Assembly (NCBI RefSeq): GCF_018129685.1
Contig: NZ_JAFCLG010000002.1
Span: forward strand, 333,377-397,376
DNA length: 64,000 bases
Direction: 5' to 3'
From: Bradyrhizobium manausense
Lineage (GTDB): Bacteria > Pseudomonadota > Alphaproteobacteria > Rhizobiales > Xanthobacteraceae
A program made the translations under genes and the position numbers. Below the pieces are notes generated by a model. That model made no database searches, was not told the origin of the DNA, and worked only from the letters and a program-made list of their open reading frames with translations. Shown here piece after piece: positions 26,762-35,885 of the stretch; the stretch's first letter is position 1, and every line of letters starts with the position of its first letter.

Positions 26762-27922
26762 ATGAACAAGCATTTCAGCGATACCGGTTCGGAGCCGTTC
26801 TTGTCAGAACAGCAGCGCATGGTTCGCAACACGGCGCGCCAACTTGGACGGGATGTCCTTGCCCCAACTGCAGCCGAGCGTGATAGCACCTCGGCGTGGC
26901 CGACCGAGGAGCTGAGAGTTCTCGGCGCCCAAGGTTTCATGGGCATGACCGTTTCCGAGGAATACGGCGGCTCGGCATCCGGCTTTCTCGCCTATTGTCT
27001 CGCCATCGAGGAACTTTCCGCCGCCGATGCCGGGGTCGGAACGATCGTCCATGTTCACAATCTCGGCGCAGCGCATGTCATTGCAAAAAACGGCACGGCC
27101 AAGCAGAAGCAACGCCTGCTTCCGGCGCTGGCCTCCGGCGAAAAAATCGGCGCCTTCATGATTACCGAGCCCCAGGCTGGCTCTGAAACATCGGCACTTC
27201 GAACCTCGGCGCGCCGCGACGGCGACGATTTCGTGATCAACGGGACCAAGCAGTTCATCTCAAACGGCAGCGAGGCCGGCGTTGCAATCATCGTCGCACG
27301 CACGAATCCAGACGCCGGCAAGCGCGGCTTCACTACGTTCCTAGTCGAGCCGCCTGCCAAAGGTTACGTCGTCAGTCGCGTCGAGGAGAAACTCGGGCAG
27401 CGGACCGCGCATACCGCCCAGATCCAGCTTGAGGAGCTCCGCGTTCCCAAGGAAAACATTCTTGGCACGCTCGATGGCGGCTACGGCATCATGATGTCAG
27501 GTCTTTCCGACGGGCGTATCGCCGTCGCGGCGCAGGCGGTCGGCATCGCTCAGGCGGCTCTCGAAGCAGCCGTACGGTATGCGCGTGAACGTGAGGTCGC
27601 AGGAAAGCCGATCATGGAGTTGCAGGGCGTCAGCTTCGCTCTCGCCGACATGGCGGCGCAGGTCGATATCGCCCGACAGTACTACATTTATGCTGCGCGC
27701 TTGCTCGAGGCCGGCCTGCCCTGCATGAAGGAAGCTGCCATCGCGAAGCTATTCGCCAGCGAAATGGCCGAGAAAGTGTGCTCCGAGGCGCTGCAGATTC
27801 ATGGTGGATACGGCTATCTGCGGGATTTCCCGGTGGAGCGTTACTGTCGCGATGTCCGTGTCTGCAAGATCTACGAGGGCACCAGCAACATCCAGAAACT
27901 CATCATCGCCCGCAATCTTTGA
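26762..27922 (+). CDS. Acyl-CoA dehydrogenase
   Basis: This 386-residue flavoprotein would make the 2,3-double bond in an acyl-CoA and pass electrons to ETF. It has the FAD/substrate segment FMITEPQAGSETSALRTSAR, the GTKQFISNGSEAG strand, QIHGGYGYLRDFPVERYCRD and the catalytic Glu in KIYEGTSNIQ, placing it with the short/branched-chain acyl-CoA dehydrogenases. I start at ATG 26762 (MNKHFSD); an in-frame ATG at 26699 would add 21 atypical residues and lie right against the operator. A TetR gene follows 98 bases downstream. It supplies the first step of the beta-oxidation set spread over 26-41 kb. Confidence 0.92.
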   Translation: MNKHFSDTGSEPFLSEQQRMVRNTARQLGRDVLAPTAAERDSTSAWPTEELRVLGAQGFMGMTVSEEYGGSASGFLAYCLAIEELSAADAGVGTIVHVHNLGAAHVIAKNGTAKQKQRLLPALASGEKIGAFMITEPQAGSETSALRTSARRDGDDFVINGTKQFISNGSEAGVAIIVARTNPDAGKRGFTTFLVEPPAKGYVVSRVEEKLGQRTAHTAQIQLEELRVPKENILGTLDGGYGIMMSGLSDGRIAVAAQAVGIAQAALEAAVRYAREREVAGKPIMELQGVSFALADMAAQVDIARQYYIYAARLLEAGLPCMKEAAIAKLFASEMAEKVCSEALQIHGGYGYLRDFPVERYCRDVRVCKIYEGTSNIQKLIIARNL

Positions 27923-28020
27923 CTTGCGATGGGTATTCGCGTTGATAAAAGGTGTGCGAATCAACTCAATTGTGCCGGGATTAGCGCTGCTGTTCTCGCA
28001 ATGAAATTCTAGGAGTGGTG

Positions 28021-28647
28021 GTGTCTGGCCGTGACCGTCAGCTTGCCGCGTGGAACGACACCGTTCAGACCCGCGACCAGCAATTCAATCTGAAGCGAAC
28101 CGCCTTGCTGAAAGAGGCGGCGCGCGCATTCAGCTCGCAAGGATATCAGGCGACGTCTCTCGACGATGTCGCCAAGACGCTCGGAGTGACCAAGCCCGCG
28201 CTCTATTATTACATCAAGAACAAGCAGGAAATCCTGTTCGAGTGCCATATGCTGTCGCAGGATCTCGGCGATCGCGCGTTCGAGCACGCGTACAAGACCG
28301 GCAGGACCGGCCGTGAAATCCTGCTTTCGTTTGCGAACGAATTCATCGAGTCGCACAACAGCGAGATCGGCGATTGCGCCGTCCTCGTCGAATTCCAGGC
28401 GCTCGATCCCGCCAACCGCAAGATCGTCGCCGCGCGCCGTGACAAGGCGCAGCATCAGATGCAGGCGATTATCGAGAAGGGCATGGCCGACGGCAGCATA
28501 CGGCAGGTCGATCCAAAATTGACCGTGTTTTTCTTCATGGGTGCGGTCAACTGGATGGCGCGGTGGTTCGATAAGGACGGACCGAAAAGCGGCGCGGAGA
28601 TCGCGAAGGTTTTTACAGACCTTCTCGACCACGCCGTTTCGCCCTAG
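28021..28647 (+). CDS. TetR/AcrR regulator, candidate master of the 26-41 kb regulon
   Basis: This 208-residue TetR protein has its DNA-binding domain at about residues 24-70: LLKEAARAFSSQGYQATSLD and VAKTLGVTKPALYYYIKNKQ. Three consecutive GTG codons (28015, 28018, 28021) could start it; AGGAG at 28011-28015 favours 28021. The YYYIKNKQEIL stretch resembles TetR regulators of fatty acid and aromatic acid degradation. It lies between the acyl-CoA dehydrogenase and the Liv/ligase operon, and the same 18-bp operator precedes three transcription units around it, so it is the best candidate regulator. Confidence 0.9.
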   Translation: MSGRDRQLAAWNDTVQTRDQQFNLKRTALLKEAARAFSSQGYQATSLDDVAKTLGVTKPALYYYIKNKQEILFECHMLSQDLGDRAFEHAYKTGRTGREILLSFANEFIESHNSEIGDCAVLVEFQALDPANRKIVAARRDKAQHQMQAIIEKGMADGSIRQVDPKLTVFFFMGAVNWMARWFDKDGPKSGAEIAKVFTDLLDHAVSP

Positions 28648-28658
28648 CCTAAGAGCGT

Positions 28659-28696
28659 ATCCCGCGATTGCTGGATATTGCGTATATCCGTGGGAT
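28659..28696. terminator. Stem-loop between convergent genes
   Basis: ATCCC at 28659 pairs with GGGAT at 28692, and an inner GGATAT/ATATCC hairpin lies within. It sits in the 102-base gap between a TetR gene and a convergent flavoprotein gene. There is no T-run, so bidirectional termination is only a suggestion. Confidence 0.3.
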
Positions 28697-28749
28697 CGGC
28701 CCCCACCTTGAGCCGTTAAGGCAAAAGCGGATGAGAGCCGTCCCGCGAG

Positions 28750-29721
28750 CTATTGACTGCCGACTGAAGCGAACCTGCGCGCGGCCCGTTGCTGGCTTGC
28801 TGCGCGCGCCGCATCGTAATCATGCGTCATGCGGTCGATCACGCCCGCAGCCGGCTCGACACGCTCGACATCGCCAACGCCCTGCCCCGCGCTCCAGATA
28901 TCTCGCCATGCCTTCAGCGTCTCGATCTCCTTCAGGAGATTGAAACCGTCATGCTTCGGCTCCGGCCTGAAGCCGCTGCGTTCGAGGCTTTTGCGGAGCA
29001 TGTTGGCGGGTATGCCAGTGACTTCGGCCGTCAGCTGAATGTCGTCGGCGTTGCTCTCGATCAGCATTTGCCGGTAATCATCCGCCGCCATGCTCTCCGT
29101 CGCCGCGATAAAGGGCGTACCGACATAGGCGAAGTCGGCGCCGAGCTCTTCCGCAACATGGATCAGGTGGCCGTTCGAGATCGCCCCGGCGAGAACAAGG
29201 GGCCCGGAGAAGAATTTACGAACGGCGGTGACGAATGCGAAGGGGTTGAGCCAACCGGTGTTGCCGCCGGAGCCGCCACACAACAAAATCAGACCATCAA
29301 CGCCGGTTTCCGCCGCGCGTTGGGCGTGTTTGAGCGAGGCGACGTCGGAGAAAACCAAGCCGCCGTAGCTCTTTACCGCGGCAACAACACGACCCGGATT
29401 TCCGACGCTGGCGATCACCAGCGGCGACTTGTGTTTGACGACCAGATCGACGTCTTCCGCCAGCCTGGTGTTGGTTGGATGGACGATCAGGTTCGCCGCA
29501 TAGGGAGCCGCGTCCAGCTGCAACTCGGCCGTGATCCTCGCGAGCCATTGATCCAGGATTGCCGTCGACCGCGCATTAAGGGTCGGAAACGAGCCCGCGA
29601 CGCCGGCCTGGGAACAAGCGATGACAAGGTCGGGACCCGATACGAGAAACATCGGCCCAACCAGAACGGGCAATTTGAACTGGGTACGGAGTTGCACAGC
29701 AAGATTGGGGTCGCCCAGCAT
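28750..29721 (-). CDS. Nitronate monooxygenase-family (2-nitropropane dioxygenase-like) flavoprotein
   Basis: This roughly 323-residue FMN-dependent TIM-barrel protein has the family opening LPVLVGPMFLVSGPDLVIAC, the FMN-phosphate region GVDGLILLCGGSGGNTGWLN, and LVLAGAISNGHLIHVAEELG. Many family members in acid-degradation clusters are really NADH-dependent reductases, so the actual reaction is open. I start at ATG 29721 (MLGDPNLAV), matching the start of the paralogue at 40871; a GTG at 29745 is an alternative. It is divergent from the LivG gene at 29862, and the 18-bp operator lies between them. Confidence 0.88.
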   Translation of the reverse strand: MLGDPNLAVQLRTQFKLPVLVGPMFLVSGPDLVIACSQAGVAGSFPTLNARSTAILDQWLARITAELQLDAAPYAANLIVHPTNTRLAEDVDLVVKHKSPLVIASVGNPGRVVAAVKSYGGLVFSDVASLKHAQRAAETGVDGLILLCGGSGGNTGWLNPFAFVTAVRKFFSGPLVLAGAISNGHLIHVAEELGADFAYVGTPFIAATESMAADDYRQMLIESNADDIQLTAEVTGIPANMLRKSLERSGFRPEPKHDGFNLLKEIETLKAWRDIWSAGQGVGDVERVEPAAGVIDRMTHDYDAARAASQQRAARRFASVGSQ

Positions 29722-29766
29722 TCGTTCACGCCGTGAATTGGTCACATGAAAAGCGTCAAAAATCTA

Positions 29767-29784
29767 TTTGACTTACAAGTAAAT
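29767..29784. promoter_or_regulatory. 18-bp operator-like site between NMO-type gene and Liv operon
   Basis: TTTGACTTACAAGTAAAT has a central palindrome ACTTACAAGT with partly symmetrical flanks. It lies in the divergent promoter region of the flavoprotein gene (start 29721 or 29745) and the livG-type gene (start 29862). It matches the site at 26679 at 15 of 18 positions. Confidence 0.7.
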
Positions 29785-29861
29785 ATTATGCCTGATTGGT
29801 CATAACGCAAGAAAAATAACGACGCGCGTGCTTTGAACGACTGCGCGACTACGGAGGAGAC

Positions 29862-30671
29862 ATGAGCGCCGAAGCGGCGACCCACGCGGAGCCCAACGTG
29901 AGCGGCATGCGGCCGATTCTGACCGCGGACCGCTTGCGAATGTCGTTCGGCGGCGTCGTTGCCCTGAATGAAGTCTCGATCGAGATCAGGCGCGACGAGT
30001 TGATCGCAATCATCGGTCCCAATGGCGCCGGCAAAACCTCGCTGATGAACTGCATGAGCGGCTTCTATCGCCCGCAACAAGGCGACATCGTCTTCGGTGG
30101 CGAGCAGATTGTCGGCCGAAGCGTTCATCAAATCGCGCGATCCGGGTTGGCGCGGACATTTCAGGGAACGCACATCTTTCCCGGCATGACCGTCATCGAG
30201 AATATCTTGATCGGACGGCACATGCATATGCGCAGCTCGATCTTGCAGGCCTTCGTGCATTTTCACTGGGCCCAAAACGAAGAAACGCAGCACCGCGAGG
30301 TCGTCGAGGAAATAATTGAATTGCTGGAAATCGAATCCATCCGCCATCAGCTGGTCGGAACGCTGGGATACGGCTTGCGCAAGCGGGTCGACCTCGGCCG
30401 CGCGCTCGCGCAGGAACCGAAAATTCTGCTGATGGACGAGCCGATGGCCGGGATGAACAACGAGGAAAAGGAAGACCTCGCCCGTTTCATTCTCGACGTA
30501 CGTGAGGCGCGCGGCATCCCGGTAGTGCTCGTCGAGCACGATATGGGTGTGGTCATGGATCTCGCGGACCGCATCTACGTGCTGGATTTCGGGAAGATGA
30601 TCGCGACCGGATCGCCGGCGCAGATCCAGCGCGATCCTTTGGTCATGAAGGCTTACCTGGGCGAAAAATGA
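29862..30671 (+). CDS. livG: Liv-type ABC transporter ATP-binding protein (LivG)
   Basis: This 269-residue ATPase has Walker A IIGPNGAGKTSLMNCMSGFY, the LivG-type LARTFQGTHIF, a signature region TLGYGLRKRVDLGRALAQEP and Walker B LLMDEPMAGMN, with the switch His in LVEHDMGVVM. GGAGGAGAC precedes the ATG. Its 3' end overlaps the ligase ATG by four bases. It is the first gene of the second complete ligase/Liv operon, in the order livG-ligase-livH-livM-livK-livF, and its promoter region carries the shared operator. Confidence 0.93.
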   Translation: MSAEAATHAEPNVSGMRPILTADRLRMSFGGVVALNEVSIEIRRDELIAIIGPNGAGKTSLMNCMSGFYRPQQGDIVFGGEQIVGRSVHQIARSGLARTFQGTHIFPGMTVIENILIGRHMHMRSSILQAFVHFHWAQNEETQHREVVEEIIELLEIESIRHQLVGTLGYGLRKRVDLGRALAQEPKILLMDEPMAGMNNEEKEDLARFILDVREARGIPVVLVEHDMGVVMDLADRIYVLDFGKMIATGSPAQIQRDPLVMKAYLGEK

Positions 30672-32650
30672 CCTTAGCCGCCGCAACAATGAAAACATTG
30701 CCGCAGGCATTCGTTGCGCGGGCCACTGCGGAGCCGGACCGGCTGATCGCGCGTCACAAATGTCGAGGCATCTGGCGCGAGTTCCGTTACGGCGACGTGC
30801 TGGAGCGCGTCCGCAATCTCGCGGTTGGCTTGCAATCGATGTCGTTTGCGCGTGGCGAGACGGTCGCCATCATCGGCGAGAACGAGCCCGAGAATTTCTG
30901 GGTCGAATTGGCCGTGCTCTCGCTCGGCGGCAAGGTCGTCTCGCTCTACCCCGACCTCACTGTCGGTGAAATCGAATATCTGCTGAACGACAGTCAGGCG
31001 GTTTACTTCGTGGGCCAGGATCAGGAGCAGATCGACAAGGGCCTCGCGGTACTCGGCAGCGTCCCGACACTGCGCCGGCTGATCTACTGGGATGATACCG
31101 GCATGTGGTCCTACCGGCAGCCGAGCCTCATGAAGCTCGAGCAAATGGAAGACGAGGGACGCAAACGCAACGTTGCCGAGCCGGGGCTGTTCGATAGCCT
31201 TGTCGCATTGGGTCAGCCGGACGACATCGCCATCCTGTCCTACACATCGGGCACGACAGGGCGTCCCAAAGGCGTCGTCATCACGCACCGTTATCTGATC
31301 GACAACGCGCATCGATTGGTGAAGGGCACCGACCTGACGCCGGGCATGGATTACCTCACCTACATTGCGCCCGCCTGGGTCACCGAACAATTATTCGGTG
31401 TTACGATCGGCGTCACCTTGCCGCTGGTGGTCAACTTTCCGGAGTCGCCGGAGCAGGTTCTGGCCAATCTCCGCGAACTCGCGGTCGAGGCGATGGTGTT
31501 CGCACCCCGGCAATGGGAGAGCCTGGCCTCGACGATCCAGGCAAAGATGCTCGACGCGGGGCCAATCCGCCGCCGCATTTACGAATGGGGCGTCGAGATC
31601 GGACGCAAGGTCAACGTCGCTCGGCTCGACGGCAAGCCGGTGCCATTGGCAGCCCGCTTGGCATTTCCGATCGCGGAGGCTTTGGTTCTGAAGCCGTTGC
31701 GCGACAAGCTCGGCCTGACGCGCGTGAAGGTCGCGCTGAGCGGCGGATCAACCATGGCGCCCGATGTGTTCCGGCTGTTTCACGCCATCGGCGTACCCTT
31801 GCGCAATATTTACGGTTCGACCGAGATCGGCATCATGACGATTCACAAGGGCGAACGCTACGACCTCGAAACCGTCGGCCACTGGCTTGAAGCGCACCCC
31901 GAGACAGCGGCGCTGGAATGGAAGGTTTCACCGGCAGGCGAGTTGCTGGTACGCGGCGGCTCTTTCTTTCAGGGCTATTTCGGCAAGCCCGAGAAGAGCG
32001 CCGAACGAATAGATGGCGGATGGTACTGCACCGGCGACGCTGTATCCGTCACCAGTTCCGGCGAGCTGGTTTTCCTCGAGCGGATCGAGGATCTCGCCAA
32101 GCTGAGTTCCGGTCAAAGCTATCCACCGCAATTCATCGAAACGCGGCTGCGCTTCAGTCCGTTCATCAAGGACATCATGACGCTTGGCGACGCGTCGCGG
32201 GACTACATCGGAGCGTTGATCAATATCGACATGGGTGTGGTGTCGCGGTGGGCGGAGGAACGCAGGCTGGCTTATTCGACATTCGCCGATCTGTCGCAAA
32301 TGACGGCGGTGGCCGATCTGATCCGCGAAGAGATCGTCCGCATCAACAAATTCCTGCCGGCTCACGCCCAGGTCCGACGCTTTGCGAACTTTCCCAAGGA
32401 ACTCGATCCGGACGAGGGCGAATTGACCCGGACGCGCAAGCTACGACGTGAATTTCTGGTGGAGCGCTATGCAGAGTTGATTGACGGCCTCTACACCGGC
32501 AAGGATCGCGTGGCGCTTTCGATCCCGGTCACCTACCAGGATGGCCGCCGCGGGACGATGGCAGCCAACGTACTGGTTCATTCCGTGGATGCCGCACCTC
32601 TGGTCGTCGCGGCGGTCCAGCCGCGACGCAAAATAACCGGGGTGTCATAA
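30668..32650 (+). CDS. Long-chain acyl-CoA synthetase (FadD15-like) inside Liv operon
   Basis: This 660-residue ligase has the P-loop LSYTSGTTGRPKGVV, the mid-motif IYGSTEIGIMT and the hinge region WYCTGDAVSVTSSGELVFLE. It has the same length and the same C-terminal extension (from GLYTGKDRVA) as the ligase at 23014, so they are paralogues. The gene overlaps livG upstream and livH downstream by one to four bases. The arrangement supports coupled import and activation of a carboxylate feeding the beta-oxidation enzymes encoded nearby. Confidence 0.93.
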   Translation: MTLAAATMKTLPQAFVARATAEPDRLIARHKCRGIWREFRYGDVLERVRNLAVGLQSMSFARGETVAIIGENEPENFWVELAVLSLGGKVVSLYPDLTVGEIEYLLNDSQAVYFVGQDQEQIDKGLAVLGSVPTLRRLIYWDDTGMWSYRQPSLMKLEQMEDEGRKRNVAEPGLFDSLVALGQPDDIAILSYTSGTTGRPKGVVITHRYLIDNAHRLVKGTDLTPGMDYLTYIAPAWVTEQLFGVTIGVTLPLVVNFPESPEQVLANLRELAVEAMVFAPRQWESLASTIQAKMLDAGPIRRRIYEWGVEIGRKVNVARLDGKPVPLAARLAFPIAEALVLKPLRDKLGLTRVKVALSGGSTMAPDVFRLFHAIGVPLRNIYGSTEIGIMTIHKGERYDLETVGHWLEAHPETAALEWKVSPAGELLVRGGSFFQGYFGKPEKSAERIDGGWYCTGDAVSVTSSGELVFLERIEDLAKLSSGQSYPPQFIETRLRFSPFIKDIMTLGDASRDYIGALINIDMGVVSRWAEERRLAYSTFADLSQMTAVADLIREEIVRINKFLPAHAQVRRFANFPKELDPDEGELTRTRKLRREFLVERYAELIDGLYTGKDRVALSIPVTYQDGRRGTMAANVLVHSVDAAPLVVAAVQPRRKITGVS

Positions 32651-33543
32651 TGTTCGACACGATCGACTTTCTGAATTACCTGGTCAACGGTTCGCTGGTA
32701 GGGCTCCTTTACGCCCTTATCGCGATGGGCTTCATTGTCATCTACCGCGCGTCGAAGGTGTTCAACTTTGCGCAAGGCGAGCTCGTCGTGTTCGGCGGCT
32801 TCATCGTCTGGTGGATGGTCATCCAAACCGGACTGCCACTGTTCGTGGCGCTTCCGCTGGCGATGGCGGTATCGGCGATTTTCGGACTTATCATCGAGCG
32901 CATCTTTTTTTCGCGTCTCGTCGGCGAGTCCAGTTTCGCGATGGTGATGGTGACGATCGGCCTGCTGATTCTCATCAGGGGCCTCATCCTGTTGATATTC
33001 GGACCGCAGGTCCGGCCGTTTCCGATCATCTTCGCGTTGAAGCCGGTGATCATCGGCGACATCCTGATTCCGCGATCACTGCTGATCGGCGCCGTGATCA
33101 CGGTGATCGTCGGACTGGGCCTGTCGTGGTTCTTCAACAACACCCGCGCCGGGCTCAAAATGACCGCAGTTGCGGAGGATCATCAGGTCGCGTTGTCGAT
33201 GGGAATCTCGGTGAAGCGCTCCATCGCATTCGCTTGGGCGCTGGGCGCTGTGTTGTCGACCCTCGGCGCAATCATCTATTTAAGCGGCAAGTCGTTGAAC
33301 TTCCTGGCTTCCGACATCGGGCTTTCGGCGCTGCCGGTGGCCCTGCTCGCCGGATTCGAGTCGATCGCCGGAGTCTTGTTGGCCGGTCTGATCGTCGGCG
33401 CCGTGCAGGGACTTGTGACAGCCTATGTCGACCCGGTGGTCGGCGGAGCGGTTGGCTCGGTATTTCCGTTCGTGATCATGCTTGTCATCTTGTTCATCCG
33501 CCCGACCGGAATGTTCGGGTGGAGAACGATCGAGAGGGTTTGA
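32650..33543 (+). CDS. livH: Liv-type ABC transporter permease (LivH)
   Basis: This 297-residue membrane protein has the LivH pattern NGSLVGLLYALIAMGFIVIY and RASKVFNFAQGELVVFGGFI, several further hydrophobic segments, and the coupling stretch AGLKMTAVAEDHQVALSMGI. Its start overlaps the ligase stop by one base (TAATG). It is followed three bases later by livM. Codon use is the same as in the neighbours. Confidence 0.93.
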   Translation: MFDTIDFLNYLVNGSLVGLLYALIAMGFIVIYRASKVFNFAQGELVVFGGFIVWWMVIQTGLPLFVALPLAMAVSAIFGLIIERIFFSRLVGESSFAMVMVTIGLLILIRGLILLIFGPQVRPFPIIFALKPVIIGDILIPRSLLIGAVITVIVGLGLSWFFNNTRAGLKMTAVAEDHQVALSMGISVKRSIAFAWALGAVLSTLGAIIYLSGKSLNFLASDIGLSALPVALLAGFESIAGVLLAGLIVGAVQGLVTAYVDPVVGGAVGSVFPFVIMLVILFIRPTGMFGWRTIERV

Positions 33544-33546
33544 GCG

Positions 33547-34593
33547 ATGGATCCGGCCGGCATTTTCGCCACCAGTTTTGCGCACGATGCGGCGTTGGTG
33601 CGGACGCGTCCGCAGCAGATTGCCCTCGCCTTGTTTCTGATTTTCCTGCTGGCGCTGCCGATCCTGTTCGGGCCGCGGCTGCTCGCCATCTCGACACTGA
33701 TACTGATCTCGTCGGTGATCGTCCTCGGCCTTCAGATCACCACCGGTTATGCCGGCCAGATCAATCTGGGACAGGCCGCCTTTATGGGCGTCGGTGCCTA
33801 CACGACCGGTTTTCTGGCCACGAAACTGGGGCTGCCGTTCTGGCTGACGATTCCGCTGGGCGGATGTTCCGCCGCTTTGTTCGGCTTCATCTTCGGATTG
33901 TCGGCGGTGCGCATCAAGGGGTTCTACCTGGCGCTGACGACGATCGCCGCCCAAGCGCTGTTTCATTTCTTCGTTCTGAACCTGCCCTGGTTTGGCGGTT
34001 CGAACGGCCTGACGCTCGACCCTGCCAGCCTGTTCGGATTTGCGTTCGCGACGGATATCTCGATCTATTATCTCTGTCTCGCCGTCGCGGCGCTTATGAC
34101 CTACGGCGCTTACGGCATCGTGCGGGGCCGGTACGGACGCGCTTTCGTGGCGGTGCGCGACGACGACGTCGCAGCCGGCATTATGGGCATTGATGTCGTG
34201 GCCACCAAGGCGACCGCGTTCTTGGTCGGCGCCTTCTATGCCGGCGTCGGCGGCGGGTTGTGGGCTTATTTCGTTCGCTTTGTCGCGGTCGATCAGTTCA
34301 CGCTGTTCAACTCGATCTGGTTCATTGCGATGGTGATCGTCGGCGGCATGGGGTCGATCACCGGCGCTCTCGTCGGCGTCGTCGTCATCAAATGCATTCA
34401 GGAGGGCTTCGTGTCGCTCGGGCCATCCGTCGTCTCGCAATTCCCATCGATCGGCGGCGATGTCGTATTTGCCCTGATGAACGTGTTTCTCGGCAGCGTC
34501 ATCGCAGCATTTCTGATCTTCGAGCCGCGCGGCCTGATGCATCGCTGGAATATCCTGAAGCGGTCGTATCGGATGTGGCCGTTTCCATACTGA
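33547..34593 (+). CDS. livM: Liv-type ABC transporter permease (LivM)
   Basis: This 348-residue permease has the LivM signature TTGYAGQINLGQAAFMGVGA, multiple membrane segments and the coupling sequence GRYGRAFVAVRDDDVAAGIM. It ends YRMWPFPY like the paralogue at 20113. It lies three bases after livH, and a 62-base gap with a fresh GGGAGGA site separates it from the binding-protein gene, which is usually needed at higher level. Confidence 0.93.
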   Translation: MDPAGIFATSFAHDAALVRTRPQQIALALFLIFLLALPILFGPRLLAISTLILISSVIVLGLQITTGYAGQINLGQAAFMGVGAYTTGFLATKLGLPFWLTIPLGGCSAALFGFIFGLSAVRIKGFYLALTTIAAQALFHFFVLNLPWFGGSNGLTLDPASLFGFAFATDISIYYLCLAVAALMTYGAYGIVRGRYGRAFVAVRDDDVAAGIMGIDVVATKATAFLVGAFYAGVGGGLWAYFVRFVAVDQFTLFNSIWFIAMVIVGGMGSITGALVGVVVIKCIQEGFVSLGPSVVSQFPSIGGDVVFALMNVFLGSVIAAFLIFEPRGLMHRWNILKRSYRMWPFPY

Positions 34594-34655
34594 ACGTAAC
34601 GAAGCCACCGCAGGGCGGTGTCCATAAAACAAAATAGTAACGGGAGGACGTAGAG

Positions 34656-35885
34656 ATGAAGAGCAGACTTTCTAAATGGATCGCAGGCGCCGCCGCAGCG
34701 GCGGTCGTCGCACTGGCGCTCCCCGCTTCGGCGCAGACGACCTACAACATTGCCTCGATTGCCGACTTTACCGGTCCCTACGCCGATATCATGAAGGATC
34801 TTGTCGGCGCGCGCCGTGCCGCCGTCGATTGGTGGAACGACGAAATCGGCAAGGGAATGGGCATCAAGGTCGGGATCAAGGACTATGACGGCCGTTACGA
34901 CGCGGCGCAGACGGCGAGCCTTTGGCCCGGCATCAAGGCCGAGCTCAATCCGGTGGCCGTTCTCGGCGTCGGTGGACCTGACGTCGCCGCGCTCCAGGGC
35001 CGGCTTCCAGCGGACAAGGTGCCGATGTTCATGTCGACCGCAGCTTACGGATTCGCCTGGAAGCCGGATCCCTGGATTTTCAACCCGCGTCCAACTTACG
35101 GCCATGAGGCGGCGGCGTTCTTCGAATGGTTCCGCAGTACGCGCGGCATCAAGGGACCGCTGAAGGTTGCCATCATTTCCTCGGAAGCCTCGCCAGCTTA
35201 TGTCGATATTGCCAAGGGTGCGGAAAAGTTCGCCAAAGACAACCCGGACAAGGCCGAGATCGTCGAGACGATTTATACCGAAGTGCAGCCGACCGATCTG
35301 ACGACGCAGATTGGCCGCGTGATCCGCAAGGGCGCGCAAGTGATCGATATCCAGACCAACACGGCCGCGGTCGTAGCGACCAAGCGTGCGCTGCAGGCGC
35401 TCGGCAAGACTGACATTGCAATCATGATGAGTTCGCACAATGGCTTGATTGCCTCGGGTAAGGCCATCGGTGGGATGAAGGATCTGGAAGGCGATTATGA
35501 GGTCTACGGCATGGCCGTGCCAACCGACGAAAAGACCAAGGCCCATGATTTCCAGCAAATGGTTGTCGCAAAATACAAGGCGCAGGTGACATGGTCCGTC
35601 GCGAGCGTCATGGGCTTTAATCAGACGCTGGTCGCGCTGCGGGCGATCGAAGCTGCTGCACGCAAGGTCGGCGCCGACAAAGTCACTGGTGAGGCGGTTC
35701 GCACGGCGCTGATGGCGACACAACTCCCGAGCGATCAGACCTTCGGCATCCTGCCGAATCTGACCTACACGAATGATGCGCCATTCCCGGTTACGGGCCT
35801 GACCGTCAACGTCGCGACAATCAAGGATGGCAAGTATGTTATCGCCGCTGAAAATGTGCCGGTTCCTGCAATTACGAAGTGGTAG
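34656..35885 (+). CDS. Liv-type ABC transporter substrate-binding protein
   Basis: This 409-residue periplasmic protein has a clear signal peptide (KWIAGAAAAAVVALALPASA, cleaved before QTTYN). The mature part starts with IASIADFTGPYADIMKDLVG and contains KVGIKDYDGRYDAAQTASLW. It differs from amino acid-binding LivK proteins in these regions and is of the type found beside acyl-CoA ligases. It overlaps the livF start by seven bases. The ligand is presumably the acid handled by the co-transcribed ligase. Confidence 0.92.
   Translation: MKSRLSKWIAGAAAAAVVALALPASAQTTYNIASIADFTGPYADIMKDLVGARRAAVDWWNDEIGKGMGIKVGIKDYDGRYDAAQTASLWPGIKAELNPVAVLGVGGPDVAALQGRLPADKVPMFMSTAAYGFAWKPDPWIFNPRPTYGHEAAAFFEWFRSTRGIKGPLKVAIISSEASPAYVDIAKGAEKFAKDNPDKAEIVETIYTEVQPTDLTTQIGRVIRKGAQVIDIQTNTAAVVATKRALQALGKTDIAIMMSSHNGLIASGKAIGGMKDLEGDYEVYGMAVPTDEKTKAHDFQQMVVAKYKAQVTWSVASVMGFNQTLVALRAIEAAARKVGADKVTGEAVRTALMATQLPSDQTFGILPNLTYTNDAPFPVTGLTVNVATIKDGKYVIAAENVPVPAITKW

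Noticed and set aside
27916..27936. Fourth copy of the TTTGAC operator before the TetR gene
   Set aside because: TTTGACTTGCGATGGGTA only matches one half and overlaps the acyl-CoA dehydrogenase stop codon; probably chance.
33280..34632. Long antisense ORF (450 codons) over livH/livM
   Set aside because: Low-complexity charged translation with no family motif, opposite well-supported permease genes in high-GC DNA.
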